Assembly: GCF_046630445.1 (NCBI RefSeq)
Contig: NC_092333.1
Location: 96,632,001 to 96,696,000, forward strand
DNA from: Rutidosis leptorrhynchoides
Lineage: Eukaryota; Streptophyta; Magnoliopsida; Asterales; Asteraceae
DNA: 64,000 nucleotides
Direction: 5' to 3'
Numbering within the stretch: position 1 is the stretch's first letter; each line of letters begins with the position of its first letter. Positions 1 through 11,891 of this stretch are shown in pieces. Under the pieces are notes generated by a model. The model saw only the letters and a program-made list of their open reading frames with translations. It did not search any database and was not told the DNA's origin. Position numbers and translations under genes: made by a program.

Positions 1-983
1 ACATACATACATTCTAGCCTTGATCTCATCTTTTCTAAGATAGGAATATTACCAATTAAACTTCATAACTTTAATCATGTACATTACTAGTTCATCTCTT
101 TTAGTAATACATGCAACTTTCCACCAATCTTTTCATTATTCATTTAATAAGTTGCATACAATCCAATTCCATTACTAACACCCTTAAGTTATTACTTAAT
201 CAAATTCCATAACTTACAATAATAACAATAACTTAAACATGAACATCCTTCTTCAAAATTACTAACTAAAACACATGAACATCTCATTGAGACATTTTAT
301 CAAACACTTGGTGTGCATGACTAGAAATTTAACTAGAACATCACTAAATTCATCATATTCATACCATAAATCCAAAATGCAAGTTCATGCTTAATTCTTC
401 TTCCAAAATCAATGACAATTTCATTTTAACTCAAACAATTGTGCACCATTCAACAACTAACAACTTCTTAAGCATAAATCTCATCATTATCACACAATAA
501 AAGCAATACATAGACATAAAATTCATACCTTGACTTTTAGAGTTTAAGAACCCTAATTATGCACAAAGAGAGTGAAATTGGAAGATTAAAGCTTGCTAGA
601 GTGATTAAGGTGTGTTAGATTTCACAAATCTTCAATTGCATGAGTCTAATTTCAACAATTTGTGGTTTCTTCCTCCTTCTCCCTCAACATCGACATACAC
701 ACACATACAGGAGGTTTTTCTGTATAAGTTTTGTGAATAACTCAATTTACAGCATTTTAATTCCTTTTTATTTAAATTAACTTTGGCCTAATTGCACTTT
801 CTACCCTCCCCATCACATCTATAGCTAGGAAGGTCCTTAATTCTAACTTTGCACCATTAGTCCTTCTTAACTTAACCAATAAACTTAACTTTTGTCCATT
901 TAACATAAAATAACTTTTACCAATTAATTTCTTAGCAATAAAATTTCACATAAAATAATACCTTAAATAATTGGGATGTTACA
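1..983 (-). repeat. Element A 3' LTR (partial, cut by window edge)
   Basis: On the minus strand the LTR begins TGTAACATCCC at 983. It matches the right-hand copy at 7206-8188 with three visible substitutions, near 237, 533 and 752. The missing part, roughly 1.2 kb, lies left of the window. The gag-pol stop codon is inside this LTR, at 963-965. Confidence 0.93.
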
Positions 984-3900
984 ACTCTCCCCCTCTTGGA
1001 TCGTTCGCGTCCTCGCGAACCATTCTTGATGCAACGACGGATAATACTTCATGAGCCATTCTTCAGGTTCCCATGTACATTCGGAACCTTTTCTAAATTG
1101 CCATAATACCTTCAACAATATAACCGACTTATTTCTCAAGCGCTTAACCTTTTGCTCTAAAATCTTTATTGGCTTCTCCGCATATCTTAACTTATTATCG
1201 ACCTCAATTTCATTCAAAGGAACATAGGTTGATTCATCCGCCAAACACTTTCTCAATTGCGACACGTGAAATGTGTCATGTATATTACTCAATTCTTCGG
1301 GTAAAGCCAAACGGTAGGCTACCTTCCCAACTTTCGCCACTATCTCAAATGGTCCCACGAACCTTGGACCCAATTTTCCCCTCTTTCTAAAACGAATGAT
1401 GCCTTTCCATGGAGAAACTTTTAGCATCACTCTATCACCTACTTGAAATTCTATCGGTTTTCTCCTTTTATCTACATAAGACTTTTGTCGATCTTGTGCC
1501 GCCTTCATTCTTTCACGAATTTGGTCGATCATCTCGGTGGTTTGTTGTACTATTTCCGTGCTTCCTAATTCTCGTTGACCCACTTCGCCCCAACAAGTCG
1601 GGGTTCTACACCTCCTTCCATACAACATCTCATATGGTGCCATTCCAATTGTAAAGTGATAACTATTGTTGTATGAAAACTCAACTAAAGGTAAATGAGT
1701 ATCCCAACTTCCACCGAAATCGATGACACATGCTCTCAACATATCCTCAAGAGTTTGTATAGTCCGTTCACTTTGACCATCCGTTTGCGGGTGAAACACG
1801 GTACTTATATGTAACTTAGTACCCATTTCCTCTTGAAACTTTCTCCAATATCGTGAGGTAAATCGGGTGTCTCGATCCGAAACTATAGAAACCGGCACTC
1901 CATGCCTTGCAACAACTTCCTTCATATACAACTTAGACATTGCTTCCGATGACGAAGCTTCTCTTATTGCCAAGAATAATGCACTCTTAGTCAATCTATC
2001 AACAATAACCCAAATTGCATCGTGTTGTCTAGGGGTCTTAGGCAACTTAGTCACTAAATCCATTGTAATATGCTCCCATTTCCAAACCGGTACCTCTAAA
2101 GGTTGCATCTTACCATAAGGCATTTGATGATCGGCTTTCACTTGAAGACAAGTAAGACACTTGTGCACATACTTAACTATATCCCTCTTCATTCCCGGCC
2201 ACCAATAGTCTTTCCTTAAATCTCTATACATTTTCGTAGCACCGGGGTGAATCGAATATTTAGATTTGTGAGCTAAGTCAAGGAGCTCACTTCTAACACC
2301 ACTTTGCAAAGGTACCCAAATTCTCCCATATCTAAGTCTTAATCCACGAGAATCTACCACAAAATCATCAACTTGCCCCATGATCCTTTCTTTTCTCACG
2401 TTTTCGGGCGATAATGCTTCACCTTGTGCAACACGAATATCATCAAATATTTGAGGTGATATTACCATGGCCAAACTCGTTATCTTAATCGGTTGATGAC
2501 TCGACTTCCTACTAAGAGCATCCGCTACCACGTTCGCTTTTCCGGGGTGATATAAGATCTCACAATCATAATCTTTCACCAAATCGAGACCTCTCCTTTG
2601 CCTATCATTCAGATCCCTTTGATCAAATAAATATTTTAAGTTCTTATGATCGGTATAAATGGAAAACTTAACACCATAAAGATAATGACGCCAAATCTTT
2701 AAAGCAAAAACTACGGCCGTCAATTCTAAATCATGCGTAGGATAACGTTTCTCGTGTTCCTTAAATTGTCGGGAAGCATAAGCTATGACCTTCCCATTTT
2801 GCATCAATACACACCCTAAGCCTTTCTTAGAAGCATCACAATAAATCGTCATGTTCTCATTCCCTTCCGGTAAAACCAATATGGGCGCTTGAACAAGCTT
2901 CTCCTTAAGGAGTTGAAACGCTTGTTCTTGCTTTTCTTCCCATTTCCATGGCACACTTTTACGAGTCAACTTGGTGAGTGGGGTGGCTATTCTAGAAAAA
3001 TCTTGTATAAACCGTCGATAATACCCCGCTAAGCCTAGAAAACTCCTAACCTCGGTAGGATTCGTAGGTGGTTCCCATCTCATAATTGCTTCTATCTTTA
3101 CCGGATCAACACAAATACCCTTCTTATTAATGACATGACCCAAAAATTGAACTTCACGAAGCCAAAACTCGCATTTAGAGAACTTAGCAAACAACCTTTC
3201 TCTTCTTAAAGTCTCTAATACTTGTCTTAAATGCACCACATGTTCCTCTTCATTCTTAGAATATACCAAAATGTCATCAATGAATACAATTACAAATCTA
3301 TCAAGCATCGGTCGACAAACTCTATTCATCAAATCCATAAACGCGGCCGGAGCATTTGTTAACCCAAACGGCATAACCACAAACTCATAATGACCATACC
3401 TCGTTCGAAAAGCCGTTTTAGGAACATCTTCTTCCCTCACTTTCAATTGATGGTAACCCGACCTTAAATCTATCTTTGAAAAGAAACTTGCACCTTGTAG
3501 TTGATCAAACAAATCGTCTATCCTCGGCAACGGATACTTATTCTTAATAGTGACCTTATTCAATTCTCTATAATCAATGCACATTCTCATAGTTCCATCC
3601 TTCTTTTTCACAAATAAAACCGGAGCTCCCCATGGTGAACTACTGGGACGTATAAAACCTTTATCTATCAAATCTTGTAATTGAGTCATCATTTCTCTCA
3701 TTTCTGACGGGGCTAATCGATAGGGAGCTTTGGCAATTGGCATGGCCCCGGGTATCAAATCTATTCTAAACTCTACCTCTCGTTCGGGAGGTACACCGGG
3801 CAATTCACTTGGAAACACATCCGGAAACTCGTTAACTATCGGTACATCATCTAATTCAACAATTTTTTTCGAATTATCAACAACATGTGCCAAAAACGCA

Positions 3901-5627
3901 CAACATCCATGAGACAAAAATCTTTTAGCCCTAGCATACGTGCATATAGGAATAGCACGCCTAGCTCGCTCCCCATAAATCCATATAACTTTCCCACTTG
4001 GCGATTGAGCTAACACAATTTTCTTACGACACAAAATTATCCCTTCATTGTCATCTAACCAATCCATACCCACAATTACTTGAAATTCCCCCATATGCAT
4101 GGGTATTAAATCAATGACAAACTTTTCATCATCCAAAACAATTTCACACCCCTTAATGATACTATATACCATCACGGTTTTATTATCCGCTATTTCAACC
4201 TCTAATGGGTGTTCTAACATACTTGGGGTCATATTAAAATGCTTACAAAAAGAATACGATACAAACGACCGCGTAGCACCGGAATCAAACAAAACATGCG
4301 CAGGTAAAGAGTTTACAATAAAGGTACCTGACACCACATTTTGGGACTCCTTCGCTTCGAGTGCGGTAATCTGATGAGCTCGGGCCCTTGGTCGGCTATC
4401 ACTAGTCTTCGGTTCCGTCTTAACCTCTTTCTTAACGCTACCACTAGCTAAATCCTTCTTGTATTCCGGACATTCGGCTTGAAAGTGACCTTTCTCAAAA
4501 CAATAATAACATTGCTTACCTTTCTTAGGACATTCGACGGCCCTATGACCCGGCTTCCCGCAAGAGTAACAATCAGTGGTACCCGCTTTACATTCACCCG
4601 TATGATTCTTACCACACCTAGTACACGACTTGGCTTCTTTCCCACCGCTCTTACCCGACACAAAACTCCCTTTTGACTTGTGCGGGGATTCGGAACCAAA
4701 CTTACCCTTCTTCGGACTAACATTATGCATCGCCTTAGAGTCTTGATCTAACTTTCGCTTAAACGCCGCCTTCTTCCTAAGTTCATGCTCTCTAACAAGT
4801 GCTCTATTCATCATTTCGGCTAAGGTCTTATAAGTGCTCTTGTCGATAAATTCACTTATCTCGGGATTCAACTTTTCATGATAATGATCCATCATCAACT
4901 TGGGACTTGACACAAAGTCCGGACAAAAACGAGACTTATCATTGAACTCGGCATTAAACTCGGTCACCGATTTACTTCCATGCTCTATATTCATAAACTC
5001 GGATTTCAACCTACTAACCTCGGTGGGTGGAGCAAATTGGGTCATAAACATTTCACGGAACTTGTCCCATGAGAAACTTGTAGCCACGTCTCGCCCATGA
5101 GACTTAACTATGAAATTCCACCACTCATAACCACTACCCTTCATTTGATGAGCCGCATAAATTACCTTTAAATGCTCGGGGCATTCACACAACATAAAAG
5201 TTTCTTCAATCTCATCGATCCATCTTTGACTAACAATTGGGTCAACCTTACCATGAAACTTTGGGGGATGGCAATTTGCAAAGTTCTTATATTCAAATCG
5301 ATCATCCTTCCTTCTTGGGGCTTCTACCTCTTCTTGTCTTACCCCACTTCCCCCTTCGCCTCTTAAAGTAGGGTTATTAGCAATAAGAGTCTTTAACTTC
5401 TCGTCTAATTGATCGTTTATCATTGTCTTGATCTTTTCTAATAAGGTTGGGGTATAACGTATCAAGGCTTGCCCTATTTGCCCCGAAATGTCATTTGGCA
5501 TGTTAACTTCTTCGGGTTCATTTTGGGAGTCTTCAATAGACTCCATGGATGGGGTGTGGACGTACTCGTCGTCCTCCTCATTACCTCTATTCGGTGATAC
5601 AATAGCCATTCTGAAAATTACATTCAA
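963..5627 (-). CDS. Element A gag-pol polyprotein (Ty3/gypsy, chromodomain)
   Basis: Single open frame of 1554 codons that makes the capsid and enzymes for element A's retrotransposition. Domains in order: an acidic N-terminus; a Retrotrans_gag domain (about 130-290) with the YEWW motif; three CCHC-type zinc knuckles (about 336-390, the first one short); an aspartic protease with DSGA at D448; a reverse transcriptase with FIDD at about 782-785; an RNase H; an integrase with an HHCC zinc finger, the first catalytic Asp at about 1190 and SDRD and [10 protein letters not shown] further on; and a chromodomain-like end (CTWEPEEW). The first Met is at 5627, but the Met six codons later (5609, MAIVSP) is an equally likely start. 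The frame reads through the polypurine tract and ends inside the 3' LTR. No stop or frameshift is seen, so the element may be competent. Confidence 0.95.
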   Translation of the reverse strand: MNVIFRMAIVSPNRGNEEDDEYVHTPSMESIEDSQNEPEEVNMPNDISGQIGQALIRYTPTLLEKIKTMINDQLDEKLKTLIANNPTLRGEGGSGVRQEEVEAPRRKDDRFEYKNFANCHPPKFHGKVDPIVSQRWIDEIEETFMLCECPEHLKVIYAAHQMKGSGYEWWNFIVKSHGRDVATSFSWDKFREMFMTQFAPPTEVSRLKSEFMNIEHGSKSVTEFNAEFNDKSRFCPDFVSSPKLMMDHYHEKLNPEISEFIDKSTYKTLAEMMNRALVREHELRKKAAFKRKLDQDSKAMHNVSPKKGKFGSESPHKSKGSFVSGKSGGKEAKSCTRCGKNHTGECKAGTTDCYSCGKPGHRAVECPKKGKQCYYCFEKGHFQAECPEYKKDLASGSVKKEVKTEPKTSDSRPRARAHQITALEAKESQNVVSGTFIVNSLPAHVLFDSGATRSFVSYSFCKHFNMTPSMLEHPLEVEIADNKTVMVYSIIKGCEIVLDDEKFVIDLIPMHMGEFQVIVGMDWLDDNEGIILCRKKIVLAQSPSGKVIWIYGERARRAIPICTYARAKRFLSHGCCAFLAHVVDNSKKIVELDDVPIVNEFPDVFPSELPGVPPEREVEFRIDLIPGAMPIAKAPYRLAPSEMREMMTQLQDLIDKGFIRPSSSPWGAPVLFVKKKDGTMRMCIDYRELNKVTIKNKYPLPRIDDLFDQLQGASFFSKIDLRSGYHQLKVREEDVPKTAFRTRYGHYEFVVMPFGLTNAPAAFMDLMNRVCRPMLDRFVIVFIDDILVYSKNEEEHVVHLRQVLETLRRERLFAKFSKCEFWLREVQFLGHVINKKGICVDPVKIEAIMRWEPPTNPTEVRSFLGLAGYYRRFIQDFSRIATPLTKLTRKSVPWKWEEKQEQAFQLLKEKLVQAPILVLPEGNENMTIYCDASKKGLGCVLMQNGKVIAYASRQFKEHEKRYPTHDLELTAVVFALKIWRHYLYGVKFSIYTDHKNLKYLFDQRDLNDRQRRGLDLVKDYDCEILYHPGKANVVADALSRKSSHQPIKITSLAMVISPQIFDDIRVAQGEALSPENVRKERIMGQVDDFVVDSRGLRLRYGRIWVPLQSGVRSELLDLAHKSKYSIHPGATKMYRDLRKDYWWPGMKRDIVKYVHKCLTCLQVKADHQMPYGKMQPLEVPVWKWEHITMDLVTKLPKTPRQHDAIWVIVDRLTKSALFLAIREASSSEAMSKLYMKEVVARHGVPVSIVSDRDTRFTSRYWRKFQEEMGTKLHISTVFHPQTDGQSERTIQTLEDMLRACVIDFGGSWDTHLPLVEFSYNNSYHFTIGMAPYEMLYGRRCRTPTCWGEVGQRELGSTEIVQQTTEMIDQIRERMKAAQDRQKSYVDKRRKPIEFQVGDRVMLKVSPWKGIIRFRKRGKLGPRFVGPFEIVAKVGKVAYRLALPEELSNIHDTFHVSQLRKCLADESTYVPLNEIEVDNKLRYAEKPIKILEQKVKRLRNKSVILLKVLWQFRKGSECTWEPEEWLMKYYPSLHQEWFARTRTIQEGESCNIPII
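984..997 (-). other. Element A polypurine tract
   Basis: Minus-strand AAGAGGGGGAGAGT directly abuts the TGTAACATCCC start of the 3' LTR. It would prime plus-strand DNA synthesis. It overlaps the end of gag-pol. Confidence 0.85.
1003..1020 (-). other. Palindrome upstream of element A polypurine tract
   Basis: GTTCGCG-TCCT-CGCGAAC on the plus strand is a perfect 7-bp stem with a 4-base centre (AGGA on the element's sense strand). It lies 20 nt from the LTR. Equivalent palindromes stand in the same place in elements B, C, D, E and F, with different stem sequences. Confidence 0.7.
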
Positions 5628-6003
5628 CTCGTTAGTTCAAATACCTACATCATCATCATGACCAAACAAATCGAAAGAATTCCTAACTCGATTCACCATG
5701 ACTATAGTAGACGTTCATGTGTACTAAAATGAAGTAATAACAATGGCCTGTTATTATTACACCATTCCATTACACATTTAATCTACTAAGACATCATGGC
5801 TAACGAGTATCAAACTCCTTACATAAACCAATCATAATCTCAATCATTAAACTACAAGTCTCGTCAACGACTCTACCCTATGGAGCATGGCACAACTATT
5901 CGACCTTAACACTTATGCAAGTCCTAAACCGCTTATCATTTCATAACAATGGTTTAAGCCTAGATAATCCCTATCGTGGGTTATCCAAGTCCCTTAAACC
6001 ACA

Positions 6004-6015
6004 GCTCTGATACCA
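6004..6015 (-). other. Element A primer binding site (tRNA-Met type)
   Basis: Minus-strand TGGTATCAGAGC, complementary to the 3' end of plant initiator tRNA-Met. It follows the 5' LTR and shows that the element is transcribed right to left. Confidence 0.9.
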
Positions 6016-6016
6016 A

Positions 6017-8188
6017 CTTTTAACGCCTTTAAACGAGTAAAATTTTTTTTTTTTTTTTTTTGAAAAATAGAGTCACTGCCCGGACAAGGCATATGCCGCG
6101 GCGCGGTTTGCCTTGTCGCGGCGCGACACAACGCGGGAAACATTACACATCTTAACCCAGTTTCTGATATCAACTTCAGGCCATTGCCGCGGCGCGGAGG
6201 GCTTTGCCGCGGCGCGACACAACTCGTGTCCAGGATCTGACCTGCAACTTTTTATTTAAACCAAATTTTACACCTTTCATCATTTTTCCAACACAATCAA
6301 AACTGCATAATTCATACACAAACTTAAGGAAACAGTTTCTAATATCATTAAACATTCGCAAACATCTTTTAAACATCAAAACATGTTTTCATAATCTAAA
6401 CCATCATTTGGTCCCAAATTTGGCAATAACAAACATGACACATTCAAAACACTAGGCGTTGATAAGCGGTAACCGTAGAGCGTGTTTACAAAAGGGACTT
6501 GCAATACCACTTACACTAATGCCAATGCTCCCCTAGCGCTTCAAACGGGCTCCTTACCTTCGCGATGAACCTTAGCACCTAAAACATAAAACATCATGGG
6601 AGTAAGCTTTTACACTTAGTGAGTTATAGGAAAGTAGTAAAACATAAAACATAACACTTATCCTTCAACCCATCGGTTGTTTGCTTACTTTCGGATCCGA
6701 TTCATTCATACCATAGGCATGACTTACTAGGCCAACCCTAGTAATCATACCTAAGCTAACCATAGACATACTAAATATGCCTAAGCTATCATCATTTCAT
6801 TTCATCATCATTTCAAACATAGACATTTAATGTGTCTAAGCTAAAACAAACCATAGGCAAGATTACTAGCAATGTAATAACCTTGCCTAAGCTAAACATC
6901 AACCATAGATACAATTATTAGGCTAACCTAATAATTCTATCTAAGCTACATATATAGTGCACTTAGTCGTTACTCTCTTGCACGGATGCAATCCGAGAAC
7001 ACTAAGCCACTCTTGACCCGCCCATATTACCCCCTATAAACTCACCTTGCTTAATTGAATTTCCTTGATCACTTGTAACCTCTTTTCCTTGATTAGCACC
7101 TATACATGAGCTAATCCCATTAATCACACAACTCAACAAAATCACAACTTTCATGAATCATTGCATCTTTCTATACTTATACATACACTTAACCCCCTAA
7201 TCGCAACATACATACATTCTAGCCTTGATCTCATCTTTTCTAAGATAGGAATATTACCAATTAAACTTCATAACTTTAATCATGTACATTACTAGTTCAT
7301 CTCTTTTAGTAATACATGCAACTTTCCACCAATCTTTTCATTATTCATTTAATAAGTTGCATACAATCCAATTCCATTACTAACACCCTTAAGTTATTAC
7401 TTAATCAAATTCCATAACTTACAATAATAACAATAACTCAAACATGAACATCCTTCTTCAAAATTACTAACTAAAACACATGAACATCTCATTGAGACAT
7501 TTTATCAAACACTTGGTGTGCATGACTAGAAATTTAACTAGAACATCACTAAATTCATCATATTCATACCATAAATCCAAAATGCAAGTTCATGCTTAAT
7601 TCTTCTTCCAAAATCAATGACAATTTCATTTTAACTCAAACAATTGTGCACCATTCAACAACTAACAACTTCTTAAGCATAAATCTCATCATTATCACAC
7701 AATAAAAGCAATACATAGACATAAAATTCATACCTTAACTTTTAGAGTTTAAGAACCCTAATTATGCACAAAGAGAGTGAAATTGGAAGATTAAAGCTTG
7801 CTAGAGTGATTAAGGTGTGTTAGATTTCACAAATCTTCAATTGCATGAGTCTAATTTCAACAATTTGTGGTTTCTTCCTCCTTCTCCCTCAACATCGACA
7901 TACACACACATACAGGAGGTTTTTCTGTATAAGTTTTGTGAATAACTCAATTTCCAGCATTTTAATTCCTTTTTATTTAAATTAACTTTGGCCTAATTGC
8001 ACTTTCTACCCTCCCCATCACATCTATAGCTAGGAAGGTCCTTAATTCTAACTTTGCACCATTAGTCCTTCTTAACTTAACCAATAAACTTAACTTTTGT
8101 CCATTTAACATAAAATAACTTTTACCAATTAATTTCTTAGCAATAAAATTTCACATAAAATAATACCTTAAATAATTGGGATGTTACA
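6017..8188 (-). repeat. Element A 5' LTR
   Basis: About 2.17 kb. The right end (TGTAACATCCC on the minus strand) is fixed by the match to the other LTR. The left end is set by the primer binding site and is uncertain by a few bases, because no clean CA terminus is seen. Near the inner end (6094-6225) are four copies of a CpG-dense GCGCGG-type motif within AT-rich surroundings. The only open frames here are short and unlikely to be genes. Confidence 0.88.
6090..6225. repeat. CpG-dense motif cluster in element A LTR
   Basis: Four short copies of a CCGCGGCGCGG / TCGCGGCGCGAC motif: GCCGCGGCGCGG twice and a GTCGCGGCGCGAC-like form twice. The second form is itself a palindrome. The first copy is preceded by CATATG, as are copies in the unrelated LTR of element D. 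Confidence 0.75.
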
Positions 8189-8600
8189 TTAGTGAACCGG
8201 GTCTGCATTAGTGTATCTAACTGATAAGTCTTTAGGATACATTAGTGAGTCTGGACTTCGACCGTGTCTGCATGTCAAAAGTTTTGCTTATCATTTTTGT
8301 CGGAACTCATTTGCTTATCATCCTTAGTAAATTACCTGTTCATTATTCTTAGTCTAGATACATCTTATTGCATTGACTGCATAAAAAGTATATAGACAAA
8401 AATTCATATCTTAGCATATCTGTTAATTCATATCTTAGCGTATCTGTTATTGTTATCTTTGCCTGACAGCTTCCGTAGATTCCTCCGTAATTTATGGGAT
8501 TTTAGTATTATATATGCATATGTAAATTATGTATTGTCAGGTACTAATCTACATCCTATAATCTATTTCTTATCAAAAATTCTTCATCTGATCGTACGAG
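8189..8600 (+). other. Element B leader (5' untranslated)
   Basis: Non-coding stretch sharing words and order with the F leader at 52320-52500, notably the repeated 'cattagtg...tctggacttcgacc' phrase. No gene is seen. Element A interrupts it at 8188/8189. Confidence 0.65.
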
Positions 8601-9134
8601 ATGAATCCCTTAACCAGTTCGAGTCCCTCAGATTCTGATAGCTATCCCGATAGTTATTCCGACAACTATTCCGACATAGATGTCCACCTAAGCTTCGAAA
8701 GCAGCATCACCGGCATGAATCAACCAATCATCCATCCCCAATTCATCTGATGGATTCGTAGTCGACTTAATCAATGGAGACGCGCAGAAGGTGATCCCTT
8801 CCACTAACTGAAATCACCTTTTGGCGAAGAACCTGAAGCACTTACCGGCGAACTTGTTCGTAACACCATCTTCACCCTCATTTCTCGAATATCTCACCAT
8901 GACTATATCATAATTCAGATTCTAAACCTTATTCATCCGCTCGTTACGACCGACAATCATCCCGGAATAATATAAGAAGTCAACGAACTTCGCACTCGAG
9001 TAATCAATTTGGAGAACATGGTGCAAAACTTACCAGCTCCAGCAATATCACCGACACCAACAGTACCATCAGTAACATCATCTGTATCATCAACAATCTT
9101 TGCCTCAATATCACATTCTGTACCACGAGTATAA
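8601..9134 (+). pseudogene. Element B ORF1 remnant, Ser/Asp-rich N-terminus and coiled coil
   Basis: A frame of 177 codons from ATG 8601 to TAA 9132-9134 stays in register but has three internal stops, at 8748-8750, near 8805 and near 8970. It begins MNPLTSSSPSDSDSYPDSYS, a Ser/Asp/Tyr-rich stretch, and later has a heptad-like segment (EVNELRTRVINLENMVQNL) followed by a Pro/Thr/Ser tail. Decay by point mutation without frameshifts suggests the frame was once selected. It holds the same place as the acidic ORF1 of elements E and F (after the leader, before the internal hairpin) but is not obviously the same protein. Function unknown. Confidence 0.6.
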
Positions 9135-9370
9135 TCATCGTTCTACGTATCGTTCTATCTATTTTATCTTCGTTCGACATGGCAATTATGTAATCTCTAA
9201 TGTTTTATAGATTATGTATCTTAGTTCTAACGATAAATCAAATGAGATTAACACTATATTAACTCATTAAATCTAGAATTACATCTGAATAAAATATATA
9301 AAGTATGTTTTCATAAAGATTGTAATTAAAAATTCTTTTGTACAAACTGTTAATGGTGAAAATATTTTAA

Positions 9371-9387
9371 CGGATAGGTAATACCCG
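9371..9387 (+). other. Internal polypurine-like hairpin in element B
   Basis: CGGATAGGTAATACCCG, preceded by TTTTAA. It resembles both the 3' polypurine junction at 12721-12737 (TTTAACGGGTAGGTAC) and the internal hairpins of E and F. The stem has one mismatch. Confidence 0.6.
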
Positions 9388-9837
9388 AGAAATATTTAAA
9401 TTTCACATTAATAAGTCATACTGTACAATTCTTTGAATCTGATTCAACGGTCATTTATTATCCTACTTACATCCACGGATATACAAATTCGTTCACCACG
9501 AAATATCCATTTTCATTCAAACTCATAATTGGATTTTGACCTATCAGAATCCAACAAGTGGCATAATGAAGAAATAATGGACACAACAAAAATTGATTAG
9601 AAACAGACTAATTGACAATATGAAAATTTGTTAAGAATCCACGCTAACAAGATCCTAGCTAATTGTTCCTAGCTAACTGCTAATTCCGTATTACATTTTA
9701 TTTATCGCAGTTTATTTATCGCAATTTAATTATCGCAATTTACATTCTCGCACTTTTATTTATCGTCATTTAATTTCTGTTATTTACTTTACGCACTTTA
9801 TTTATCGTTATTTAAATTTCTGTTATTTATATTACAC

Positions 9838-10080
9838 ACTATAAATATCGGGACACGTATACAAGGTTTTGACATATCATATCGACGCATCTATATATAT
9901 TATTTGGAATCACCATAGACACTCTATATGCAGTAATGATCGAGTTCTCTATACAGGGTTGAGGTTGATTCTACAATAATATATATACTTTGAGTTGTGA
10001 TCGAGTCTGAGACATGTACACGGGTCACGATACGTATTAATTAATTCGAATATTATATATTATACTACATACGAATTATT
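9838..10080 (+). repeat. LTR-derived segment inside element B
   Basis: The order of phrases (cacgtatacaaggttttgac, catagacactctatatg, cagggttgaggttgattct, tttgagttgtgatc) matches the middle of the F 5' LTR at about 51061-51230, although it lies in B's internal region. It probably descends from an LTR caught by recombination after an internal polypurine tract. Confidence 0.6.
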
Positions 10081-10401
10081 GGACTGTTAACTGTGGACTA
10101 TCAACTGAGGACTACCAATATTGAACAATTAAAATGAATTAAAATATTGATTAAAACATATGAAACTAAATAATTCTTCAAGTTTGCCACTTGATTTCAT
10201 CTTAAACCTCATTTATATCTTCACGATTACATTCTACGTTCAAACCTTTCAAGATTCTTGAAAACACCTCAATCGATAGAATGAATCAACCGCACTTCAT
10301 CTACGGAAGGAAAGATTTATGCATATAGTTATGCACCTGAGAAACTCTCGGCAACTGAGTAAAAGTTTAACACGTAGCCGCGTCAGATCCCTTGGCATTT
10401 A

Positions 10402-10614
10402 TTAGCAAAAATAACTTTGCGATCCCTTTTCAAGATAGCCAATTTTGTCACAGCTCCAGCAAGTCAACTTCGACTTTTCATTCGAAGTAGCCCTACTATA
10501 ATCCTGATATATACGATTACCCTTTTGATACCAGAGAATTCTTTTATATTCCACCATATTACCAGCAGACATACCAGCAACCTCGTTACTTCTTGGCTTA
10601 AATCTCTCTGGCAA
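10402..10614 (-). pseudogene. Antisense 70-aa ORF in element B with degenerate zinc knuckle
   Basis: Short frame on the strand opposite to element B. The C-terminal part has CWSCDKIGYLEKGSQ, which looks like a gag-type CCHC zinc knuckle that has lost its His and last Cys. It may be a decayed gag fragment or chance. The surrounding bases give no further recognisable domain. Confidence 0.3.
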
Positions 10615-10924
10615 ATCAATATATTTATTTATTGAAACCCTATCATATACTCATCCGCATCTTGTAACGAGAACTGCCATATCAATTACCAGGAATCAGC
10701 AATCAATACCTTGAAAACTCACAGCATATCTACATCAACAGTTATATGTATGATATTTATCTCTTAGAATTATGATCTCTCCTTCTGGAATTCTGAAAAG
10801 CACTCGGTCACAAATCAATAATCTGAATGTTGAAAAAGCTGAATGAAGCAGCAGAAACCATAGACAACCGTAAACGACCATAATCATCGAAAGTTGATGA
10901 TAAAAAATAGTATACTGTAAAAGC

Positions 10925-11530
10925 TCAGAAAAGTTGGAACTGAAAAACGGATTGAGCTAACCACGAAGGAGACCAAGGACAAATATAAGGACCATACCAT
11001 ATATTCAAAGAATTCAGGTAATTCTGGATCCGATGAAACCTTCAACGAATATCTTGCCCTGTACTCATGTTAAAAACCTTGCGGAAAATCTTCCTCATCA
11101 ACCATCGAACTTAGAAATTCCAAAATATCATCATCAATATCTTCGATATTTCTGAGGATATTTTCATAAATATTCTCGTCCGAAATTATATACCTCTTTG
11201 TGCTTCCTGTGTATCACTATGTTGGAAACATTCAATAGAAAATTTAGTACCGAAAAGCGAATTATGCGAAACTATGAAGGAAGCCGTGGACAAATCACAA
11301 AGAATAAGTTTGACTTCAAAGAATCCAAATGATTCAATGTCTGCTGAAATCTTTAGCGAATACCTTGCTCCTGACTCCAAACTCTTGCGGACAAATTTTC
11401 TTCACCATCCTTCGATATTAGAAATTCCAAGATATCATCGTATCTTTCATTATAAATATCCTCCATATTTCTAAAGATATTTTTATAACTATTCTTATCT
11501 GAAATCATTAATCGCTTCGTGCTATCAGTG
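10925..11530 (+). repeat. Diverged tandem duplication (two units of about 315 bp)
   Basis: Two units share the same order of phrases: a Lys/Glu-coding start near 10970 and 11285, 'cttagaaattccaa(a/g)atatcatc' near 11110 and 11420, and 'tt(t/c)gtgct' near 11197 and 11515. The second unit contains a 66-codon open frame (11274-11474, plus) with no recognised domain. The duplication is old, with many substitutions. Confidence 0.6.
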
Positions 11531-11891
11531 TTACATCATATAGAAACTGATAGTTTCTATATGCTGTAAACTTTCGAGCTTAAAATATGAATATTATTGA
11601 AGTAATGTTGGGAACTGATGCATGAGTTAGTATAATATAATGACATTTGATCAACGTGATTATATTACAGTAAGTCATGCTGAGTTTCTAAATGGAACAT
11701 GATGATTCACAGATTATAACGTCATCATGTGTCATGTTACATAACTCTTTCATTCTGATTAACTTTTGAACATATCAAGAAAATATATTCTTGATAGTCC
11801 TATTCTCAGTGATTCTGGTAATTTGACAAATCAAATCATGCTATTACGTTCTTTCTTGTTTAGAACATTAAGCTCATTCGAAACTCCACAC

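Larger units (their letters stand above)
1..8188 (-). mobile_element. Element A: Ty3/gypsy chromovirus (Tekay-like), nearly complete
   Basis: Autonomous LTR retrotransposon on the minus strand, cut by the left window edge. It has a 5' LTR at about 6017-8188, a tRNA-Met-type primer binding site at 6004-6015, one long gag-pol at 963-5627, a polypurine tract at 984-997 and the first 983 bp of the 3' LTR. Positions 1-983 match 7206-8188 with three differences seen by eye, so the insertion is recent. The element lies inside the leader of element B: the bases after 8188 resume B's leader, and TTAGT at 8189-8193 is the candidate target duplication, its partner being outside the window. The C-terminal chromodomain-like end and the long LTRs point to the Tekay/Del clade. 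Confidence 0.93.
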
